A DNA stretch of 64,000 bases, taken from NCBI GenBank assembly GCA_023376005.1, contig CM042179.1, forward strand, positions 18,921,072-18,985,071. Direction: 5' to 3'. Made by a program: the position numbers and the translations under genes. Under the pieces are notes generated by a model. That model worked only from the letters and a program-made list of their open reading frames with translations, had not been told where the DNA came from and searched no databases. Shown here piece after piece: positions 38,752 to 49,066 of this stretch. Each line of letters opens with the position of its first letter. The first letter of the stretch is position 1. Source of the stretch: Doryteuthis pealeii. Its lineage: Eukaryota; Mollusca; Cephalopoda; Myopsida; Loliginidae.

Positions 38752-38904
38752 CATCTTATAGAAAGGTCATGGTATGCTGTAACAGAAACCTGTTTAGCAT
38801 TTACAGTTTTTCGAGATGACTTCAATCCAAGATTTGTTGCTATGTTCACATTACTTTTATTTTTGAAATGCTTCCATTGGCTGGCTGAAGACAGAGTGGA
38901 TTAT
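38752..38904 (+). CDS. SYVN1: SYVN1/HRD1 internal exon (third transmembrane region), arm B
   Basis: This 153-nt exon encodes 51 residues in one open frame. It begins HLIERSWYAVTETCLAFTVF, contains the hydrophobic run FVAMFTLLLFLKCFHW and ends LAEDRVDY. It directly continues the preceding exon (AAEME then HLIERSW), and the join reproduces one of the most conserved stretches of animal SYVN1, roughly residues 76-126. The acceptor is a long pyrimidine tract ending cttttttcag and the donor is gtaagg. Both junctions are phase 0. The RING domain and later transmembrane exons are not found in the remaining 14.7 kb of arm B, so the next intron runs past the fold or out of the locus. Confidence 0.95.
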
Positions 38905-41600
38905 GTAAGGAAGTCTTTTTTATTTATTTGTATTGTTAACCCCAATCATAGTTGATGATACACAAAAAAAATGAAATCTTTATCATATTGACCTTAATTT
39001 GTTCCTTGCATGATGAAACTTAAAATTATTTATTTTAAACAACACTAATTCAATTTGTGAAGCAAAATAGGCATAACATAAAATTTGTGAAGCAAAATAG
39101 ACATAACATAAAATTTGTGAAGCAAAATAGACATAACATAAAATTTGTGAAGCAAAATAGACATAACATAAAAATTCAATCAAATTTTGACAAAATTTAG
39201 AAACAAAAATGTTAACATTGGAAATTGATTTCTGATTTTTACTTTAAACTTTATTCAATATTTTGTTCATTTAAAATTTCATGAAAATCAGACTCCATTA
39301 AATTGAACAAACCAAACACTTTTCACTTCTATTATTTTTAATATTAAGGAAAAACTGATAAAATTATTTACATTTTTATTAGTTATTTTTGCTATTATTA
39401 TTTGCTTTTAAAAATTAGATCAATGACTTGAGATTTAATCCGATTTAATAAGATTACCATAAAAGATAAGATTGAATCCTAACTTGAACTGGTTATCTTG
39501 ATTTTGTCTAGGTTTATATTGAGTCCCCCAAATAATTCTGAAGGTAATGTTTAACAAATATTCCTTAATTGTTTTCAAATACATACATTGATTGTAAAAA
39601 TACAATATGACTTTTAAACATCAAGTGGTTATTGTCCATCAGAGTAAAATAGGAATCAAAGGGGTCCAAAGGTTAAAAAAAACAAAGGGTGAGAACCACT
39701 TCTCTAAACTAAGTTATTTTGAATTTTTAGAATTATTTTAAAAGTATTTCCTTTATTCCACATATTTTCAGACTATTTATAATGTTTGTTATTAAAAAAA
39801 AATAGTTTGGGCTAATATTTCAGCTAAAATATCTTTAATGTCTATCACTGACAACCAGTAAGTAAATCTGTCTCTAACATTCAGAATATATTCCTGAAAA
39901 CTAGTCCAACTATGTCAACATTTCTCTCTGGGTAACTTGCATTGGGTGTGCTAAATATGCCTGTGGATGATCTTGTGTGATTGTGTATTGTTTTTCTGTT
40001 AGGCTTAGGCAAACAAAATGTTGCTTCAATGAGACAAATGTTGGAATATTTATCATCTCAAATTGGGTGGTATATATTGTTGTGGTTGTGCCTGTGAAGT
40101 ATCACTGTAAAATAGTACATTGCGAATTGGGACTGATAATTCCATTAATGTATTTTATTTCATTTGTTGTAGTGAGTCATCTATCATTTGTTCCAATTTA
40201 GAGGATTGGAACCTAGAGTTAGAAAATAGGATACAAAATATTCCATGTATATATTGGCCAACACAGGGGACAATGGTGATCATCGCCAGGCCCCCTTTTT
40301 GTTGGTATGTCAGAACCCATCTTGAAGTAGGTTGTTTCCACACATAAAGTCAGCATCTCCATCAGGTGTAAGGTCTAATGAGGAAAACATACAATATACA
40401 CAAAAAACACATTAACAAACCAGTGAAAGAAGAACAAACACACGGATATAACTTTAATTTTATTTATAAGAATAATAAAATTTGTATTTTCATGGTGCGT
40501 GCATGTATATGAAATATATTTTGATAATTTGTTTTATACTGAAGCTTATAAGGATTCAATGAGCGAAATTATCAAATTAGTACTTTTTACTACTACTGAC
40601 TTGTGTTGGAAATATGCCGAGTCATTGAAGAATTCACTAATTCTTCCTTCCATGTTGAACATGTGAGATTGACCATCGTCAACTTGGGATACCCTATTTG
40701 CTGATCTGATGGTTGTCACTTTCTTGGTAGAATTCAATGATTCTGTCTGTTTGAATTGAAGGTCCAACGATTTTCCTCGTGATGAGGGTCTCTTAGCACT
40801 GGAATATATAAAATTCCACATGTCTCAACGACTTCCTCTCAAGCGCTATGGTATGAAGTAGAAATGTCTTCATTCCTCAGTAAAGATTATGTCTAAGTCC
40901 TCTTGCCGTGCTGAGCCAACCGGTTGTTGAATTCTCGTTTTTTTAAGATATCAGAGACTCCTTTGGTCCTTGATGTGTCTTCCATTCTTTTATCATAGAT
41001 TAACTCCTCAACGAGTATAAGTGCTGATAATCATTTAGAAAATTGTATGTATTCTTAACCTCATAATATTCCCTTTCTGGGCCAAATTTATCATTAGCTC
41101 TCTTCTTTTTTCTTTTTTTTTTTTTTTAGAACTCAGGCATTTTTTTATGCCTGCCTGTTCACCAATCTTTAGCAATAACCATTAATTGCTCTCTTTCACA
41201 GCTGAGCAGACTGTCTGCTCATTGTGTTAACTACTGCAAAAAAGAGTGAGGATTCTTTTTTATTTCCAAGTCATTTTTGGTCATGTATGTATCACACATG
41301 GAAGTGATGTGTTGTGTCCCCCTTCCTCTTCTTTCCTTCTTTTTCTCTTTAAAAAGACCTCTTTCTCTTTGCCACATTGGGAGGTCAAAGAGAAAGCTAA
41401 TATTTCTGTCTGTCACTTTCCTCTTTCCAGTGCCATGGTTAGAGAGGAGGGAGAGGGCTAATTATTTAGTCAAATTTTTTTCATTTCTTTCCATTCTTTT
41501 CTTGCCATCACCCATACTGCTATGACATCACAAGATTCAAAAACAAACATTAGACTTAAACAAAATTAGATTTAGAGGAGAACATTATCATGGTGAAAAA
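38905..41600. other. SYVN1: Intronic sequence after the second SYVN1 exon, arm B
   Basis: Apart from the minisatellite I see no gene. Several short open frames (for example on the minus strand at 40546-40821) show no family I recognise. No further SYVN1 exon was found. Confidence 0.55.
39055..39174. repeat. 30-bp minisatellite, four copies, arm B
   Basis: Four tandem 30-bp units, each containing tttgtgaagcaaaatag then acataacataaa, differ only by one base in the first unit. Because 30 is a multiple of three, one minus-strand frame is open through the array and gives a ten-residue repeat (CYVYFASQIL). I regard that as chance, not a protein. It lies 150 bases after the SYVN1 exon, inside the intron. 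Confidence 0.92.
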
Positions 41601-41626
41601 CTTAAGATAATTAATTTTCACACCTT

Positions 41627-41870
41627 ATGCCAGACAAGAAAGAATGTCAGTATTTCAAAGAACACTCATAAGCAAAAAGGATTAATACTTTTAAATTTGA
41701 AAGAATTCCATAAACAGTTGAAACTACATTATCCTGATCATCAAATTGGATTTTCTAAATTCTGTATTTTGCAACCAAAGTGATGTTTTTTTAGCTGGTG
41801 CATCTGGAGCTCATGATGTTTGTGCAATTACTTATCACACTAGGAATCACAAGGTTCTGTTTTTTTTATG
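41627..41870 (+). pseudogene. Remnant of a repeat-borne protein (IGFSKF family), arm B
   Basis: Blocks in shifting plus-strand frames read MPDKKE, then GLILLNLKEFHKQLKLHYPD, then QIGFSKFCILQPKW, then LAGASGAHDVC. From memory, the order (LILxNLKELH, IGFSKFxxLxPKWC, AGxSGxHxVC) recurs in uncharacterised multi-copy proteins of many invertebrate genomes, probably carried by a transposon. Frameshifts and a stop after PKW show it is dead here. The rest of the protein is not recognisable on either side. Confidence 0.5.
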
Positions 41871-43244
41871 CTGGTCCTTGCCAACTTGGCACATTAGTAG
41901 CACAGCTTGGGTAATCTGATCTGTATGGTGAAGCATCTAGGAACTGACAATAGGTGTAGCACTTCACCTCATCAAAAAAATCTCCCTGGTCTAGTGCAAG
42001 TGAAAAAGGGATACACTTTCTCACTGTTTGGTTGATACAAACAATAGGCCACTCCACAAACTTTACTTTTACCTTTTGTTTTGATTTTTAGAATATACTT
42101 ACCTTTCAAATTTACACATTTAAAGAAATTTGAAAAGAAGCTCAGTGCTTGAAAATTCTGATAAATTCAGCCTTTTTATTTCCAGATCTTTAGTGTAGGC
42201 ATGACTGATTCAGGTGATAAGGGAATTTTGTGTGGTAGCACAAACTTGTTTAAAGTCTGTAAGAAAACTGGAGGATTTGGATGCTAATGATAATTTACAT
42301 TTCTTTTCTCTTTTTTTTTCTTTTTTTTTTTTTTTTTTTTCGGCAATGCAAATTCAAATAATTATAAAACTTAAAATAAAAAAGCAGTTGTTAAAACTTA
42401 GTGGAGAAATTCCTCAAATATTATGTAATATTTTCCCAATGTTTTGTTACATGGAATTTATTAAGCAAAATTAATTAATATGAGATCGTAATTGTGAAAT
42501 GACCATGAATCAGAATTTTTGAGAAATGCTAATTCAGCAAAATTTCAGCTTGTGATATATTGAACAGTTAGAAATTTTCAATAAAACTTTCAGGATTTTT
42601 TAAATAATTATAAAATCTACAACATATATCACAATGAACAGAATCTCTTTTTTTTGGCAGGGGTGACATTAATTAATTGAATTGACATGGATGACCCTGA
42701 TGTCTGAAGAAAATTTGGGCATGTAATCCAACTGTCTGATTTCTTGTGGAGTATATTTGCAAAGTGATCCCATAATCGCTTTTGCAACAATAACACTGCA
42801 GTCTCCAACGTATACTCAATAACATGCTCTGAATCATCTTGCCTCTTTTTCTGTTGACTGCACAATCTGGAAAAAATGTGCATACATGCAAATACATTCT
42901 TGCCAAATCTCCCGGTTCCAAGATCACGTTTCCTCAAATTACGGTGCTAAGGCAGTCATATTTTCTTTTCTTTTGAGCCCTTCATTTATCTTGCATGCAA
43001 GACACATTCGCACCCACTTTGAGCTATGAGGTAAGTCATTTCTTTCACTACACTTCCTCCTGATCTCATGATCACAAAGGTGGCAGCTTGGCAGTGAGTG
43101 CTTCTTCACAAAGACAGGGATGGGGTTTCTACTTCCACTCCCTCCCTGAGAAAACTGTCCAACTCCATATTGCCATTGTCATGACTCTCTGCCCTGCTCT
43201 CAGAAGATGTGCTATTGAAGTTTTCCTCTGATGTGGTAACACTG
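41871..43244. other. Stretch between the IGFSKF remnant and the gypsy fragment, arm B
   Basis: A T tract at 42315-42340 and several short frames. On the minus strand, directly after the gypsy fragment, lies a frame at 42629-42937 and some CxxC pairs near 43060. These might be more of the gypsy element, but I recognise no domain. Confidence 0.4.
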
Positions 43245-43530
43245 TGGTGTGGGCACAGGTCCTTCACATGGTGGGGCATCCCATCCACCAGGAAGAATTG
43301 TGGGCTGATTACATTGGTAACTTGACCCCTGCTAAACTTTGGGGTACCTTGACCCACACATGATCTCCAACTTTGTAAAAGCCGTGCCCTGGACCTGAGA
43401 ATGTTGTCATGGCTTTAACTCCTTTCACCCTAACTTCATATTGATAGATCCTGTTTGCAGGTGCAGTGGATACATTGTCTTTAGGTGTAGCATTGTACTT
43501 GTAGACTGCCTTCTGGATGGGACAACGCGT
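43245..43530 (-). mobile_element. Ty3/gypsy integrase C-terminal fragment, arm B
   Basis: On the minus strand: a block equivalent to AVYKYNATPKDNVSTAPAN, then YKVGDHVWVKVPQ, then RGQVTNVISPQFFLVDGMPH and HVKDLCP. This is the linker and chromodomain-like/SH3-like tail found at the end of Ty3/gypsy integrases, where the usual order is YNxTPK, GDxVWVK, GxVTxVISPQ, HVKDLRP. The catalytic core is absent. Frameshifts split the blocks, so it is a fossil 3' fragment of a pol gene. Confidence 0.8.
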
Positions 43531-43591
43531 CCAATTTGTTTCACAATGTGGTTACATCTTAGCAACAAACAGCAGTTTCATTCATTGTGAA

Positions 43592-44976
43592 GGACGTTAA
43601 CAAATTCTGACCTTAATCAGTTTAAATCACAATTTCTCAAGTATTACTGGTCCAAACTTATCATTTGGATATAATTTTATAATAGACTGATGTAGAAATA
43701 AATATTTTACCACTGAACATGGTAGTTAGTTATTCCCTTAAAATTATAAAAAGCAGTATTTCTTTCACAAAGTAAAAGACTCAACCTTATGTTGGAAATA
43801 TTTCCTTCATCCCAATGAAAGAGAATCCCAGATTCATTTAAGATAAATCTGTGTAAATAATGCTTTTTATGCAGATTCCAAACTACTGGACATAAATTGG
43901 TCACTGAGACTCATTTTTGCAACAAAAAGTTACTATTCCAAAGAAGCTGAACTTTGAGAACAGCATATGGCAGAACTAACAGTCCAATAAAACCGTGATG
44001 AATCAATTTCCTTTCCTTTGATGTATGATTTGACAGGATTTTATGATTTTATAAGTATTTTTTCAGATGGAACCACTGAAAATGCAAATGTCTACAACAT
44101 TTCAGGATGCCGTAAGCTTTGCTACTATAAAAAGCTCAAGTGATTAGTTTTGTCATTTAAATTCACCTGCAAATTTTACATATACATGCTAAGTTTCATT
44201 GCTTTACCAATTTTTTGTCTTCTGCAGCAGAGACTTCAGAGCTTTCGCACATGGGTGTGGAATTAACGAGTGATTCTGTATCACATACATCTCAGCTGGG
44301 TATAGCATAGCAGAGATATGTAGCATTCCCAATTGATTTTTTTAATTTGAAGTTATTGTTATTTATTCATATTAGTTAAATAGAGCTTTGTAAATTGAGT
44401 TAAGAACTATTTGAATTATGCAAATATCCCCAATGGTTCAAAAGTTATGAGAATTTAAAGCCCCAAAATTGGGGGTACAAAAGTTGACATGATTTTGTTA
44501 AAAAAATGTCAAATCATGGACCACTTCAAAACAAAAAATTAAGTAATTTCTTCACCTTTTCTTTATTTTTGGAGTAATTTTGATAAAACTTTGCATTCTT
44601 ATGTAAAATTGTATGTTCTTTCTGATTCGGCACTTAAAGTTTATGTATCTTTATGCTGTAACCAATTATTTTGAGAATAAGAGGTATGGATAACAGTTTT
44701 TTTTATTTTTTAAGTTTACCACAAGATTATTCAACATTTTCATTTTAATACAACACATATATAGTATTAATTTATATAAATAACATTCACTTTAGACTTA
44801 GAAATACCTTTTTAAATACCAGCTATGTTGTATTACATACAAGAAATAGAATAACTCTTTATATAATTTTATTTAACAAAGCCTGTCCTACATTTTCAGC
44901 TTTGTTAGTGATTAAAATAATCTTTCCAACCATATAGATATTTTAAAAATTGGACCAGAAATACACAAGAAATTAC
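43592..44976. mobile_element. TIR-f element, second copy, arm B
   Basis: The left end ggacgttaacaaattctgac at 43592 continues cttaatcagttt, matching the terminal repeat of the copy at 33805. The inside shares the tttggggctttaaattctc-type and gaaattacttaatttttt-type blocks (in reverse). On the right it keeps the subterminal tggttggaaag/ggaccagaaatac block but not the last 30 bases: from 44977 it is LINE-d sequence. So the right end is truncated or interrupted. Confidence 0.6.
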
Positions 44977-45260
44977 TATAGACAAATACTCAGACCTTGC
45001 CAGAAAATTTAAAAAGCTGTAGAATATGAGGGTGAAAGTGATACCAATTGTAGTTGGTATACTAGGAACAGTCCCAAAAGTCTTAGAAAAAAGACTGGAG
45101 GTACTGGAAATCAGATGAAAAATTGGAGACCATCCAGACAACAGCATTATTGAAATTGGCTAAAATACCTAGAAGCTAGAATATTCAGAAGAGTCCTGTA
45201 GACCTGAGGAAACTCCATTGAAAGACCATCTGCTAACGCTTGTGTGAAAAACTCAAAAGG
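44977..45260 (+). mobile_element. LINE-d: C-terminal LINE tail fragment, arm B
   Basis: Plus-strand frame starting IDKYSDLARKFKKL, then (after a stop) NMRVKVIPIVVGILGTVPK, then LEKRLEVLEIR and, with more stops, DHPDNSIIEIG, LEYSEESCRPEETPL. This matches a tail common to many animal LINE proteins, in which VIPIVVGALGTVPKxLEKxLEELEI is followed by a segment ending near TRGDLL. It is 5' truncated exactly where the TIR-f element stops. Confidence 0.65.
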
Positions 45261-45771
45261 AGTCAAATAATGATCTTCAATTTGTCTACTTCCACTTCAT
45301 AAAATAGACTTTGGTCCGTTTGTTTTGACGGTCAACTTTCAGAAATACATATATGTATATGTATCTGGTCAGGGTTATTCTTTACTACCTGCTACTAGTA
45401 CCATGTAAACTAGTACTACCAGTTCCATGATCAAGTTGTCGGAGAATAAACAGATACCTTAATCAGGCATGCCTCGGCTTGTCTGGTGAGGTGGGTGTAT
45501 GGAGGAATCATCGTACATCACTGGACAGTTACTGCCCACCCTAAGCAAGACAGCCCACAGCAAGTTAGGTGCTGTCTCGCCATTGCCTGCTTGCTCCACT
45601 GGGTGTATGGAGCTCAGAGAATCATCTCGAAAGGTGGGCCAAAAATGTCTGCAGCAAGAAACGCAAGAAAAAACAAGAAGTATCCAGCACTTGGATTCAC
45701 AAGCTACCCTGGTATATCTGTTGATCTGCAACAAATTGGTGATGCCCGCAAGACAGCCATCATCGACAAAG

Positions 45772-46380
45772 AACTCTCCAGACGATGTTGCCTGTCTTCA
45801 GGAGACGCATCTGGCCAAGAATGGCAAAATCAAGGAGGCAAACTACACCTTCTTTTGGCAAGGAAAATCCTTGGATGAACCATGTCAGCATGGTGTCTAC
45901 TTTGCTGTGAAGAACACTCATTGCTTGCATTGAGCCCCCATCAACTGGCAATGAGAGAATCCTCACACTCTGAATGGGAACACCCTCAGGACCAGTAAGC
46001 ATCATCACTATGTACATCCCAACACTCTACACAACTCCAGAGGAGAAAGATCAGTTTTATGAGAACATGGATGCAGTATTATCTGAGATCCCGAACACTG
46101 AAGATCTATACCTGCTTGGAAACTTCAATGTTAGAGTGGGAGCTGACCACTAGGCTTGGCTCACTTGCCTTGGTGTACATGGATCAGGCAAGATGAATGA
46201 GAACAACCAGAGACTGCTAGAGTTTTGCTGCTACCAGGGCCTATGCATGACCAACACTTACTTTAAATGCAAAGACATCCATCAGGTGTCATGGAGACAT
46301 CTGTGTTCCCACCTCTGGCACCAGCTAGATCTTATCATTACTAGATGTGCAAATCTAACGTGCAGACTGTGACTGAAACC
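45772..46380 (+). pseudogene. LINE-c endonuclease domain (broken)
   Basis: Apurinic/apyrimidinic-type endonuclease of LINE-c; in active elements it nicks the target DNA to prime reverse transcription. Visible are the QETH block holding the catalytic glutamate, the GNFN block (GDFN in active members, so the aspartate is replaced by N in this copy), and a GSGKMNENNQRLLEF-type block near 46190. The terminal SDH block is not readable. Several stops interrupt it. Confidence 0.7.
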
Positions 46381-47079
46381 ACTCTATGGTGGCCAGCAGG
46401 GTGCAAATAACACCCAAAAAGATCCACCACTTCAAGAAGAGAGGTCACATTCATATAAAAACATGCTGTATAGGCAACACAGAAAAGACACAGCACTTCC
46501 TAGATAGTCTTCAAGAAGCCCTTGCAAACAGGACACCTGATGAACCTCCTTCGATGCCATGTGGCTTCACCTCAGAGATGCCATGTATAACTCTGCCATC
46601 ACTGCCTATGGAAAAAGGAGAGAAAAAAATGCAAACTGGTTCAAAGCGCACTGAAAGGAAATTGAAGCCTGTGATTGAGATGAAAAAGAGAGCTCTCTTA
46701 ACATATAAGGCAGCACCTAATCATAGTACACTCAACACCTTGAGGAGTACCAAAAATAAAGCCCGGCAGACTGCTCAATACTGTGCCATCTACTAGCTAA
46801 ACCTGTGTCGCAACATAGACAGCTGCTAACATTGGAGATGCAAGGGTCATGTACGAGGGCATCAAAAAAGCAACCAGCCTACCCATCACAAAAAACTGCA
46901 CCACTCAAGACTAAGACAGAAGTCATCAAGGGAATCAGCTGCAACGTTGTGTTGAGCATGACCTAGAGCCATGCACAATTCAAAACATTGTAACAGACAA
47001 TGCCCTAAATGCCATCTCTGATCTACCAAGAGTAAAAGAGACAGGAACAACTGTAACAATTACCAAGATATCTCCTCTT

Positions 47080-47760
47080 TTGCCATCATCTGAAAAGTTT
47101 TTGCTTACATTTCACTGGCACACCTACAGGCCCTTGCCTCTCACATCTACCTGGAGTCCCAGTATGGTTTCCAATCTGACCGTCAACAGTGGGCATGATC
47201 TTCTCTCTATGACAGCTGCAGGAAAGGTGCCAGGAGCAACAGATGCCACTTTACATTGCATTCATATATCTAATGAAGGTGTTTGACATGGTCAACCAAA
47301 GTGGTCTCTTTAAACTGTTGCAGAAGATTGGCTGCCCATCCAGACTACTTGAAATCATCACTTCCTTCCATGCACTTTTAATAGTACAACATATGAGGCA
47401 TTTCCAGTCAACAGCAGAGTGAAGCAAAACTGTGTCCTTGCACCCTCGCTTTTTGGGATCTTTTTCTCCATGCTTCTCCGGTACACCTTCAGGGACTGCA
47501 GTAAAGAAGTCTACATTCATACCAGAGCTGGTGGCAAGTTGTTCAATATTGCTCATCTTCATGCAAGAGTAAAGTCACAAAGGTTCTCATTTGTGAAATG
47601 CTGTTTGCCGACAACACAGCCTTGACATCTCACACTAAGGAAAGCCTGCAACAGCTTGTCAGTTGCCTCTCACATGCTTGCAAGGAGTTTGGACTTACCA
47701 TAAGTCTAAGTAAGACAAAGTCATGGCGTAAAATGCAGACACTCCTCTGAACATCACTAT
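47080..47760 (+). pseudogene. LINE-c reverse transcriptase domain (broken, FADN)
   Basis: The polymerase region includes SNEGVDMVNQSGLFKLLQKI (worn motif A, where an intact element has a KAFDxVN-type block), LLEIITSFH, a KQNCVLAPSLFGIFFS block and CEMLFADNTALTSHTKESLQ. The second aspartate of the catalytic FADD pair is N in all three copies of this locus. Frameshifts split the domain in arm B; in arm C the segment 59968-59654 reads in one 104-residue frame. Confidence 0.75.
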
Positions 47761-48437
47761 TGATGGGTGCAGCATGGAATCCATGGAGAGCTTCAAGTAC
47801 CTTGGGTCCACCATCTCCATTGATACTAAAATCAACAGCCGAATCGCAAAAGCAGCAGCAGTTATGGCCAAACTGAGCTAGAGAGTCTGGAACAATGCCA
47901 GCCTCACTAAGAAGACCAAACTGCATCTATAAAGGCTGTATTATCCATACACTCCTCTACAGTAGCGAAGCATGGACAATATCCTCAAACCACAAAAGGA
48001 AACTCAACAATTACCACCTTTGGTGCTTACACATCCTGCACATCCGCTAACAGGATAAAGTGCCTATAGCACAAACATGCTGGATTGTGCAAACATGAGC
48101 ATGTTCACTATCTTTTGCTGGCTTGGTCATGTCTGGAGGATGGAAAATAGCTGCATTCCCAAAGACCTTTTGTACGGCAAATTAGTAAAGACTTCCAATC
48201 AGTAGGTAAACCATGCTTACGTTTCAAAGATGTCTGCAGAAGAGATATGAGAATATGCCATATTGACACCAACACATGGGAGGTAGATGCAGAGAGAAGA
48301 GTAGCTTCCACAGCAAAGAGAACCAGAAAGAAAGAAAACGGCAGCCCCAGCAAGCATCACTGTTTGTGTGCACTTAGTGTACCAAAGACTGTCACTCAAG
48401 GGTTGGCCTGTTTCAGCAACTTGAGCAGATGCAAATA

Positions 48438-48464
48438 TATATAGATAGATAGATAGATAGATAC
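48438..48464. repeat. (ATAG)n microsatellite, 3' tail of LINE-c
   Basis: About five tetranucleotide units directly after the last coding traces of LINE-c. Equivalent runs lie at 3743-3772 and 58922-58948. Confidence 0.85.
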
Positions 48465-48744
48465 TGATAGGTACACACAACAATCTAAAAGGACGCAGTA
48501 AAATCGTATCCATGTGTCCCAGTGTTTTTCTTTTTTCTTACCTTACCATTTCAAGCTAACTGTAAATACATTTGAATAGTTTCTTAGAAACGAATTACAA
48601 AGGATAGGTTACAAGGTAGGAGTTAGATGGCTTTAGTAATTTCCCAGATCATAAATAATAAAAAAACCTACATTCTATTAAGAAAATCATAATATTCAAA
48701 GCAAATATGTGCATCCCAGGACGCACTAAATCAAAAAGGTATCA

Positions 48745-48748
<4 letters not shown>

Positions 48749-48808
<60 letters not shown>
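48749..48808. repeat. Compound (TA)n(CA)n microsatellite, arm B
   Basis: About 18 TA units followed by about 12 CA units, between the 3' ends of LINE-b and LINE-c. Equivalent runs: 3402-3465 (arm A) and 58575-58638 (arm C). Confidence 0.9.
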
Positions 48809-48809
<1 letters not shown>

Positions 48810-48814
48810 TAACA

Positions 48815-49031
48815 TCTGCTTAGGCCTGAAAAGGGGTCAACAGTTCTTAAGGTTGCACTTAAGTTTATCCTTATACCAAAGTAAAGGTCTCACAAAATTG
48901 CGAACCACTTCTTGTAGTTAACCATACATCAGAACCTAAGGGAGTCAATCATCAAGCATTCGAATGACATGTCCAGTCCACCTAAGTTGGAACTGGATTA
49001 TAAAAAATTCCATACCAGGCATATCACTTTT

Positions 49032-49066
<35 letters not shown>

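Larger units (their letters stand above)
45480..48464 (+). mobile_element. LINE-c: nearly full-length dead non-LTR retrotransposon, arm B
   Basis: About 3 kb. Endonuclease: SPDDVACLQETHLAKNGK and EANYTFFWQGKSLDEPC (45772-45930), then LYLLGNFNVRVGADH (about 46108) and GLCMTNTYFKCKD (about 46240). Reverse transcriptase: a worn motif A near 47270 (VDMVNQSGLF), CVLAPSLFGIFFS (47430) and the LFADNTAL block (about 47605). C-terminal part: ESFKYLGSTISIDTKINSR (47790), WLGHVWRMENSCIPKDLLYG (48120), LRFKDVCRRDMRICHIDTNT (48220). The 3' end is an ATAG repeat (48438-48464). The order and wording fit RTE/CFDP2-like LINEs. Stops and frameshifts are frequent, and the catalytic pair is FADN rather than FADD. 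Confidence 0.88.

Noticed and set aside
39055..39174. Open minus-strand frame with a ten-residue repeat (CYVYFASQIL)
   Set aside because: It follows automatically from a 30-bp tandem repeat without a stop codon. There is no start context, splice signal or related protein.
39055..39174. CRISPR-like array
   Set aside because: The repeats are directly adjacent with no spacers, and the context is animal intron. It is a minisatellite.
40546..40821. 91-residue minus-strand frame
   Set aside because: It matches no family I know, and the upstream frames are broken. It was left as unassigned intronic sequence.
42629..42937. 102-residue minus-strand frame after the gypsy fragment
   Set aside because: It could be more of the gypsy element, but I recognise no conserved block, and the arm A counterpart is badly broken. 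It is not supported as a gene.
45365..45430. Palindromic ctactagtacc/tagtactacc stretch as a regulatory hairpin
   Set aside because: It is a short self-complementary run at the 5' side of LINE-c in non-coding sequence. Nothing links it to a function.
48217..48513. Frame over tetranucleotide repeats beside LINE-c
   Set aside because: It is antisense to the LINE-c C-terminal region, and part of it is translated microsatellite.
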